Source: Posidonia oceanica (taxonomy: Eukaryota > Streptophyta > Magnoliopsida > Alismatales > Posidoniaceae). Taken from it: DNA of 64,000 nt. Position 1 is the first letter of the stretch. Every line of letters starts with the position of its first letter. The DNA is taken from NCBI GenBank assembly GCA_037176725.1, contig JAZBRS010000060.1, positions 57,006,001 to 57,070,000 of the forward strand, given 5' to 3'. The notes under the pieces were generated by a model that was not told where the DNA came from, did not search any database, and was given only the letters and a program-made list of their open reading frames with translations. Shown in pieces: positions 56,265 to 64,000 of this stretch. A program made the position numbers and the translations under genes.

Positions 56265-59263
56265 TGTAACATCTGGGAATTCATTTTCTTGTAATTATGT
56301 TTGTTTAATGAATTCTTTGGTTTTGGTCGGATGTTATTCGTCTCGTGGGTCCTACTTGAGTTGTTGTGAGTCCTATCTGTGGTTTGTGTGGGTTTTCACC
56401 TGTATTGTTGTGGTGAACTCCTACTTATGGTGGTTGGTCGGACAGATTGTGGTTTAGTCTCTGTATTTCTCTCTCTCTCTCTCTCTCCCTTCCTCTCTCT
56501 CTCTCTCTCTCCCTCTCCCTCTTTCCCTCTCTCTCCTTTCTCTCCACCCCTTCCTCACGTGCCCTCTCTTTCCCTCTCCCCTCTCCTCACGTGCGTCTCC
56601 CCTCCTTCCTCACGCGCAGCTTCCTCCTCTCCCTCTTCGGCTCGTGCCTTCCTCCTCCTCTTCCCCCGTGTGGTGCCCTAGTCGGGCAGCCCTCTCCCCT
56701 CTCTCCATCGATCTCTCACCCCCTCCCTCTCCCTCCCTCCTCCTTCCCCTCCCGTCCCCCCTCCTTCCTCCTCTTCCTCTCCCCTCGTGGTTGGTGGCTG
56801 TGGTGGTGGTCGGCGTGCAGTGGCAGCCGGTGGTACGGCGAGCGAGCTCCAGTCGGCCTCCCGGTGGAGCAGCGTGCTCGGTGTGCGTGTGGACCGCCGG
56901 TGGACGGAGATTGTCCCTCTAGTTAAGGTACACGTCTCGCCTTAGGAGCCTTAATATTGTAGAATTTGCCTTGCATACTTCCCTCGCCATGATTTATATG
57001 TTATATTTAAGTTTGGCAATTTTTAGGGATTTATATGCATTTAGGCGAATTTAATTGGCTTCAGTAGGTTTTTGAGTTGATATGTGGTTTTCCGCCATTT
57101 GATGAGGGTGAATGCTCTCAAATGGTTTGATTATGATTTTATTGTGTGTTTTGCCATGTTTATATGTTATGGTAGAGGTTTGATAATTTTTAGAGATTTA
57201 TTGTGGTTTTTGGCCGATTTATGGCCTGGATGAGTTAAATGCTTGATATGTGGTTTTCTAGTAAATTCCGGTGTTTTGGGCCTCAGATTGAGGCGATTGA
57301 GATATATTTGTGTTGCTCGAGCTGAGACGCTCGTTTGCATGTGTTGCGCGCCCGGTTGGGCGCGGATTTGATATTGTTTCGGGGTTTTTATAGAAATCGA
57401 CTTGAGTATTGGATTTCTGGTGTTTTCTCGTGTTGCGTGCCTCGGAATGCCATATCGAGGGTGTGGTTGCATTCCTTGTTTTATTCCGGAGATTCTGGTA
57501 TATGGCACGCTAGTTTTCGAGTTAGTTTCGGACGTTTGAGGTTTTAAGTCGGGTTTTCAAGTTGGCTGTCCAGTCTTGGTTCGGCACGACCTTTTTGGTC
57601 GGTCTGCAGATTTCTGGGGAAATCGGTACACCGGTGTGATATCGGTGTCCCGTTTTGCCGTCAGATTTAGGCCAGGACCTGATTTCGGTTGACCGATTTT
57701 AATCAGTCGATCGATTTTAATCGGTCTGCCGTTTTCAGGGTTCGATTGGTCGGTCGGTGGATTTGGTTCCACTGAAGTAGGGATTTTCGGTACAACTGAT
57801 GTGATATCGGTCTGCCGATCACTGTGCAGACCAGTCGACCGGTGGATTTGATTCCACCGAAATAGGGATTTTCGGTATACTGATGGGAGTACCGGTCTGC
57901 CGATTTTGGTCTGGGATGCTCTCCTGGGCTTGTTTTCTAATGTGGTTTCCTCAATTGGTTTTAGGACTTATTATGCTTTAGCCCATGATGTTTGATAAAT
58001 GTTTTCAAAAATATTTATGAGGAAAATATGAATGATTTGTAAATGGTTTTGCCGAGGTTTTCCGTGGTCGAAAACCTAAGAGTCGTGTTGGTTGGAGTCG
58101 GGGATGCGACGGCGTTCTCGGTGTGTCGCACACCTCGCTTGGGTTGAGGTTTGGGGGTCGAGGTGCCGGCCGTACCTAGTGGTATCGTGGCAGCGGACTC
58201 GGGAGGTATGATACTCCTGCGTAGCTGGGCGTGATACCCTAGTTGTTACGGGCACCGGGACTCGCCTGGTTTTGGGTGCTGGCTGAGCCTAGGGGTTGGA
58301 GCCTCTGGTGGTTCGGAACATTGGTACTGGCTGAGGCTAGCGGTTGGAGCCTCTAGTGGTTCGGAGCACTGAGTTGATGTTGCCGTATATTAGGCGTGCC
58401 CTGTGGCTTGTCCTGAGTGAGGACAGCTTGTCCAGTTGGGGTGAGTAGCTTCCCTGGTGAGGGATTGCTTTTGAGACGTCTCTAGTGACGAGATGCCGGG
58501 ACGGACACGCTCCTCCACAGGGCAGGTGTCCGTGGCATTGCTGTGAGCTACAGGGGTGAGTCCCTGGCTACTGCTTGAGGCCAGATCGGTTGCTTGGCGC
58601 TAGGCAATACGATCAGTTGTGATTTTGTGCCCGTGGGGTTGTGTTTTGTTGTTGCTGGCCGTATTAGGCCTTGAGCTTTGCCTGAGTTTCGGGCTTTGTG
58701 AGGTTTTGCGGTGTTTAGGCCATATTGGGCCAGTTGCTTTCCGCTTGTGTATGGCGTGAGTTTGTGGTTTGTGTTTTGAGCCGTATTAGGCCAGATGTTT
58801 TCCCGCCTAGTTGTGGCGTGTGATTTTGGTTTGGGGTTTTGGACCGGTGGGCCATGGCTTTGTGATTTATATTTCTGGAAACGCCTGTCTTCCTCGGTTT
58901 TAGCTTGTAGGCTTTGGGAATGGTGTTTTATTATTTATATTACTTGTTGTGGACCCGGATTTTAGGGGTTTTACCGGTTGTACCGTATTTGAGATTTTCT
59001 GTCGGTTTCTCGCGTGATTTTTTCGAGGTGTGTGCTGAGTGACGATTTCTAGGTCACTCACGTGTGCTTGTTTGGTTTTCAGGTGCAGATGATTAGCTGG
59101 TTTGGAGTTAGTGCATATAGAGGGAGTCACGTAGCTGTCCACTGTAGGTTCCTGGCATTGATATTGTTGTTAGTCCAGTAGTTTGTTGTAAAATTGTTGT
59201 ATTTAATTAAAATTTTAATTTATTGGGCTGTAGGTTTTGTTGGTAGCGACTTGGGTCGTTACA
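56265..59263 (+). repeat. gypsy 5' LTR, 3.0 kb
   Basis: Starts TGTAACATCTGGG and ends GGGTCGTTACA, so the ends are TGTAAC/GTTACA inverted repeats. Length 2999. It contains a CT-repeat (56462-56535), a GC-rich block (56.57-56.93 kb) and a series of near-repeats with GGTTTTG and GGCCGTATTAGGCC words (58.6-58.8 kb). The open frames over it (for example 56447-56926) are low complexity. Confidence 0.85.
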
Positions 59264-59265
59264 GG

Positions 59266-59285
59266 TTTGGTATCAGAGTCCAGGT
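59266..59285 (+). promoter_or_regulatory. primer binding site of the gypsy element
   Basis: TTTGGTATCAGAGTCC two bases after the LTR end matches the usual initiator-Met tRNA complement (TGGTATCAGAGC). Confidence 0.8.
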
Positions 59286-59436
59286 TCACTAGGTTGCACT
59301 AGCCTAGGGGTGGTCAGTCTAGTAACTCCATAGGAAATTACATATCATGATTGAGTCTGCATCTGTTATTTGGCACATATTGTTGCTTGTCTTATTGGCT
59401 GTGGTGCAGGTTTTGTTACTTCTCTCCTGGTTCAGT

Positions 59437-60627
59437 ATGTCTCGCCGTGGTCGCCGAAAGGATAAGGCCCCTGCTGAGGAACGTAGCTCTCGAGAGGAGA
59501 GTGGTTGGCAGGGTCTGTGGACGGAATTGCGAGGTTGGATGCGCGGGGTCTCTCAGGCTTTTGGCAAGAGTGGTCCTGGTGGAGCGTCTGAGGGAGATCC
59601 GTGGCTTCGCCAGTTGAGCAAGCTCCACCCGCCGACGTTCAAGGATACTGGTACTCCTGAGGAGTGCGAGGCATGGCTGCGAAGGATTGAGAAGTTGTTG
59701 AATAGTTTGGCGTGCCCAGAGGAGCACTGGGTACAGTTGGTTGCCTTTCAGCTCGACGGCGATGCCGATGAGTGGTGGAGAGCCACTAGGCGATTGAAGT
59801 TTCCGGATTCTATCACGATCGAGATCAAGTGGAAGGACTTCGAGGCTGCATTCCATGAAAAGTACTTCCCGAGTCATGTGAGGAGTCGATTCGACCGAGA
59901 GTTCCAGAGCCTGCAACAGGGCAGGATGTCTGTGGCTGAGTATGAAGCCTCTTTTGCTCGGTTGGAGAGGTTCGTCCAGGCCTTTGATTCTGAGGAAAGG
60001 CGGGCGGAGAGATTTCTGGAAGGCCTTCAACCCAGCTTGAGGGTGAAGGTGATGGGCTGCCGCTGTGTGACGGTGGCTGAGGTTGTCCAGATGGCTTCCT
60101 GCTTTGAAGAGGAGTATAACCAGTATGTGAGTGGTCACTCCAAGGGGAAGGCCAAGTTGCCCTTCACTTCCCGGTTTTCTGTCTCTAGTCCACCGAGTTT
60201 CAGTGGCATGAGTAGTCCAGGGAAGAGAAAGAACGACAGATTTGGTGGTGGTTCTGGTGCCCGGCGTAGTTTTGCTCGAGGTGGTAGTGGTGTTGGCCTT
60301 GTTTCCAGCGTCTGGCACAGCTTTGCAGGAGTTGGTAGCACCGGTCAGAGTCAGGCTGCTTCGAGTGGACAGGGTAGCGTCCAGTGTTTCTAGTGTGGCC
60401 AGACGGGTTACTTTGCAGCGCACTGTCCTCGAGCACAGCAGGTGACGAATCGAAGTGGATTGGTGTGCTACAACTGTGGGAGATCGGGACATGTGCAGAG
60501 GATGTGCCCGGATCCTCCCAAGCGAGCGGGGAATGTGCCACAGCAGCCGACCCGGGGGCGTGTGTTTACTATTTCAGCTCCCGATTGTGGACCCTTTGGT
60601 AATGTTGTAGATGGTAAATCCCCGTAG
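59437..60627 (+). pseudogene. gag: gypsy gag with two zinc knuckles (one stop)
   Basis: The likely start is the ATG at 59437 (MSRRGRRKDKAPAEERSS). The upstream ATG at 59347 adds a hydrophobic stretch not usual for gag. LHPPTFKDTGTPEECEAWLR, AFHEKYFPSHVRSRFDREF and FLEGLQPSLR are the chromovirus gag core. The first knuckle, CF-stop-CGQTGYFAAHC, has a TAG (60391-60393) and Tyr for His. The second, CYNCGRSGHVQRMC, is intact. A TTG run of ten units (60652-60681) lies just after. Confidence 0.92.
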
Positions 60628-60648
60628 TTTCTTTTGGGTGGTGTGACC

Positions 60649-60679
<31 letters not shown>

Positions 60680-60702
60680 TCTTTCTCCCTGTAATATGAA
60701 CC

Positions 60703-61443
60703 TTGTTGTTTAATGGGGATGTTGTTGGTTGTGCTTTGGCCTTAGGTTCTTATCTTGTGGCGGGTCGAATGGCCAAAGTTCTGTTTGACTCAGGGAGCAC
60801 TTTCTCTTTTGTCTCCGAGTCTTTTGCGGCGGAGCTGGATGATGTATCAGCCAAGTTAGCTTTCCACCTGGAGGTGGTAACGTCGCTGGGTGAGCACAGT
60901 TTGGCGTGGAGATATTTACCTTCTGTCGATCTAAAGCTGAATGACCGAGAGTTCGATGCCACTCTCATACTCATGAGCATGAATGAGTATGATGTTATCT
61001 TGGGCATAGACTGGCTAGGTCAATATTCTGCTTTGATCGACTGTGCTCGCAGGAGGATTTTCTTTGGTGTTACTGGGGCTAGTTCCTTCTTTGTGCAAGG
61101 TGTGCGCCAGGGTGAGCCTAAGCTTGTGATTTCTACTGTGAAGGCTTACAAGTCTTTCGCTCAGGGTTGTGTGGGGTACCTTGCTAGTGTGGTTGCCTCT
61201 CCTTCTCTGGAGTCAGGTGTTCACAACATATTTGTTGTGTGTGAATATCCCGACGTTTTCTCGGATGATTTGCCTAGCATGCCCCCTCACAGGGAAGTGG
61301 AGTTCTTTATTGAGCTGAGTCCGGGCAGTGGTGCTGTTGCGAAGAATCCTTATCGGATGGCGCCAGCTGAGTTGCGGAAGCTTAAGGCCCAACTGCAGGA
61401 GTTGCTGGACAAGGGATTCATCAGACCAAGTGTGTCTCCGTAG
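60703..61443 (+). pseudogene. gypsy protease and RT N-terminus
   Basis: VLFDSGSTFSFVSESFA holds the DSG active site. SMNEYDVILGIDWLGQYSAL is typical of chromovirus protease. Then VVCEYPDVFSDDLPSMPPHR and VAKNPYRMAPAELRKLKAQL lead into the RT. A TAG at 61441-61443 interrupts the frame, which otherwise continues. Confidence 0.92.
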
Positions 61444-62841
61444 GGAGCGCCTGTCTTGTTCGTTCGTAAGAAGGATGGTTCACTCCGGTTGTGTATAGAC
61501 TATCAGATGTTGCATCAGCTTACAGTGAAGAACAAGTATCCCTTGCTCCGTGTGGAAGACCTGTTTGACCAGTTGCAGTCTGCCTCTGTCTTCTCGAAGA
61601 TTGATCTGAGATCAGGATATCACCAATTGAGAATCCATGATTGAGACATTCAGAAGACTGCCTTCTGGACGCGGTACGGTCACTTTGAGTTCGTGGTTAT
61701 ACCCTTCGGCTTAACCAACGCCCTTGCCGCATTCATGGAATTACTGAATCGGATCTTCAGGCCGTTTTTGGACCAGTTTGTGGTAGTCTTTGTAGACGAC
61801 ATCTTGGTCTACTCCTCGGATGAGGCAGCTCATGTCCAACATCTGAGGGCGGTGCTGGATGTTCTAAGGCAGCACCAGCTGTACGTCAAGTTTTCCAAGT
61901 GTGAGTTCTGGTTGAGGGAGGTCATGTTCCTTGGCCACCTTATCTCTGGAGACGGCGTCAGAGTTGATCCTGCCAAGGTTGAGGCGGTCAGCAATTGGCA
62001 GAGACCCAGGAGTGTGTCTGAGATTAGAAGTTTCCTGGGATTGGTAGGTTATTACAGGAGGTTTATCAGGGATTTCTCTTCCATTGCTTCATCCCTGACA
62101 GCTCTCACCAAGCAAGGGGTTCCGTTCATTTGGGATCAAGGTTGTGAGGCGAATTTCAATGAGTTGAAAGTTCGTCTAACTTCTGCTCCTGTTCTGACCT
62201 TACCTTCTGGAAGTGGTGGCTTCACTGTGTATAGTGATGCTAGTGGTGTTGGGCTGGGTAGTGTTCTGATGCAGCGTGGCAATGTGGTGGCTTATGCCTC
62301 CCGTCAGTTGAAAGACCACGAGAAGAACTACTCTACCCATGATCTTGAGATGGCTGCCGTGGTGTTCGCACTGAAGCTTTGGCTACACTACCTGTATGGG
62401 GAGCAGTTTGAGGTCTACACGGATCACAAGAGTCTAAAGTATGTATTTACTCAGAAGGACCTCAACATGCGGCAGCGGAGGTGGGTGGAGTATCTTAAGG
62501 ACTATAATTTTAGTTTGTCCTACCACACTGGGAAGGCCAATGTGGTCGCTGATGCTTTAAGTCGGCGTACGCAAGTTATGGCTAGCCTGATGGTCAAGGA
62601 GTGGACCATGTTGGAGGATCTAGCTGACTGTGGACTCAAGAGACTACATCAGGGAGCAGGCGGTGCCTATATAGCGAGTTTGTCTGTTCGTCCCAAGCTA
62701 GTGGAGTTCATTATTGCTTGTCAGCAGACAGACCCTTTCTTTCAAGCGACTGTTGAGAAGTTGCGCGCTGGGGAAGCGCCGAACTTTTCTCTTGGCGTAC
62801 TTGGGGAGCTGAGGTTTGATCCGCGCTTGTTTGTGCTCTAG
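61444..62841 (+). pseudogene. gypsy reverse transcriptase and RNase H
   Basis: Same frame as protease. [16 protein letters not shown] is followed by a TGA at 61642-61644, then [20 protein letters not shown] and [13 protein letters not shown] (catalytic VDD intact), [18 protein letters not shown], and RNase H with [38 protein letters not shown] and [14 protein letters not shown] ends this stretch at 62839-62841. Only point stops disable it, so decay is moderate. Confidence 0.93.
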
Positions 62842-64000
62842 TACGAGGAGGCCAGGCGGAGGTTACTGGATGAAGCTCATAGATCCAAGTATACTGTCTA
62901 CCCAGGATCCACGAAGATGTATCGGGATCTGAAGCAGAATTTTTGGTGGCCTGGCATGAAGAGAGAAGTTGCTGACTATGTGGCAAGGTGTGTGACCTGC
63001 CAGTTAGTCAAGGCAGAGCACCAGAGACCTGGAGGAACTCTACAGCCTTTGAGTATACTGGAATGGAAATGGGAACACATCTCTATAGATTTTGTGACTA
63101 GTTGCCGCGTTCTCCGAGGAAGAACGACACCGTGTGGGTGATCGTTGATCGGCTAACCAAGTCAGTTCATTTTCTTGCTATCCGAGTGAATCTTCCTTTA
63201 CGGCGGTTGGCAGAACTGTACGTATCGGAGATCGTTCGGCTGCATGGTGTTCCTGTATCCATTGTGTCTGATAGAGACACGTGGTTTACCTCGAGGTTCT
63301 GGAGGACTCTGCAGGAGGCTTTTGGCACGGTACTTAATTTCAGTACAGCTTTCCACCCTCAGTCGGATGATCAGACAGAGAGGATTATCCAGACTTTAGA
63401 GGATATGTTGAGAGCTTGTGCCTTGGATTTGCAAGGAAGTTGGGAGGACCACCTACTGTTGGTTGAGTTTGCTTATAACAATAGCTACCACTCTAGCATC
63501 GGGATGGTACTATATGAGGCTCTATATGGTAGGCCCTGCAGATCCTCGGTTTGCTGGAGCGAGGTAGGTGAGCGGCAGCTTCTTGGTTCGATTTGTACAG
63601 CAGTATGCGGACAAGGTGGACTTGATCCGCAGAAGGCTTCTGACTGCACAGAGTCGGCAGAAGAGTTATGCTGACCGGAGGCGGAGACCGTTGGAATTTT
63701 TGGTGGGAGACTTTGTGTTCTTGAAGGTTTCACCGACCAAGGGCGTGAAGAGGTTTGGCAAGCGTAGAAAGCTAAGTCCCCGTTATATTGGCCTGTACTA
63801 GATCACGTAGAGGGTTGGTGAAGTTGCCTATAGGTTGGCCCTACCACCAGAGCTGTCGGCAGTGCACAGCGTGTTCCACGTTTCCATGCTGAGGAAGTGT
63901 TTGGCTGATGTTTCACAGGTGATCCCTGTTCAGCCGGAGGTACTCCAGGAAGATCTCTCCTTTGTTGAGGAGGCTGTCTAGATTGTTGATCGCAGAGAAC
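62842..64000 (+). pseudogene. gypsy integrase (two frameshifts, cut by edge)
   Basis: CVTCQLVKAEHQRPGG gives the CC of the zinc finger. The core has HISIDFV (first Asp), VSIVSDRDTWFTSRFW (second Asp) and TAFHPQSDDQTERIIQTLED (Glu). The frame changes near 63.1 kb and back near 63.57 kb. FGKRRKLSPRYIGLY and PPELSAVHSVFHVSMLRK follow. An in-frame TAG lies near 63979. Confidence 0.9.

Larger units (their letters stand above)
56265..64000 (+). mobile_element. chromovirus-like gypsy element (Tekay/Del type), cut by window edge
   Basis: The 5' LTR spans 56265-59263 and is followed by a PBS at about 59267. Gag, two zinc knuckles, protease, RT, RNase H and integrase follow in gypsy order. The last 200 bases (PPELSAVHSVFHVSMLRK) are the typical end of integrase in Tekay/Del chromoviruses, so a chromodomain and 3' LTR should lie beyond 64000. 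Stops and two frameshifts show it is inactive. It begins 967 bases after the PrimPol stop. The left flank GATTC (56260-56264) should recur as TSD outside the window. Confidence 0.93.

Noticed and set aside
56379..56926. Serine/proline-rich open frames in the gypsy LTR
   Set aside because: They translate a CT microsatellite and GC-rich noncoding LTR.
59416..60492. 358-residue open frame antisense to the gypsy gag
   Set aside because: It lies exactly opposite gag and has no recognisable domain. GC-rich coding sequence often leaves the reverse strand open.

Overview
This window is nuclear DNA of a flowering plant. The evidence is an intron-rich eukaryotic gene whose exons read as a plant PrimPol, surrounded by Ty1/copia, Ty3/gypsy (Tat-like and chromovirus-like), TRIM, L1-type LINE and hAT-like MITE sequences. 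The species cannot be fixed from the sequence alone. There is no bacterial, phage or CRISPR content, and no tRNA or rRNA gene was recognised.

Host gene. The one cellular gene supported is a plus-strand PrimPol (archaeo-eukaryotic primase superfamily DNA primase/polymerase). Nine exons were assembled by eye: 5468-5642, 6933-7015, 9696-9908, 16310-16426, 19841-19994, 47706-47813, 54401-54466, 54593-54858 and 55215-55298. All junctions are GT-AG and every codon phase agrees. They give 421 residues with no stop. All three catalytic motifs (DxE, SxH, D) and all four zinc ligands (C, H, C, C) are present. The N-terminal exons were not found and probably lie left of the window. The gene spans at least 50 kb because of transposon-filled introns; intron 5 alone is 27.7 kb.

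Layout. 1-5467: upstream or 5' intron DNA with an old LTR-like segment (about 2.95-4.44 kb). 5.5-9.9 kb: exons 1-3, a LINE tail in intron 2. 9.9-16.3 kb: intron 3 with copia A (antisense). 16.4-19.8 kb: intron 4 with a hAT-like element that holds a second one, a gypsy LTR remnant and a TRIM. 20-47.7 kb: intron 5, a nested stack. In order it holds an antisense LINE fragment; a hAT-like element with perfect 8-bp target-site duplication (TSD); copia B (antisense), containing copia C (sense), containing another hAT-like copy; a LINE containing copia D (antisense); a tandem TRIM array holding a hAT MITE and a 333-bp SMART-like TRIM; and a LINE tail holding a non-autonomous LTR element. 47.8-54.4 kb: intron 6 with a gag-only Tat-like gypsy element inserted in an older LTR-like repeat. 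54.4-55.3 kb: exons 7-9. 56.3-64 kb: a chromovirus-like gypsy element with a 3-kb LTR that runs off the right edge.

All retroelement coding regions carry stops or frameshifts, so none looks autonomous. TSDs resolve most of the insertion order. The main new material is a small hAT-like MITE family (four copies here), the tandem TRIM array, and the preserved reading frame of PrimPol across this load.
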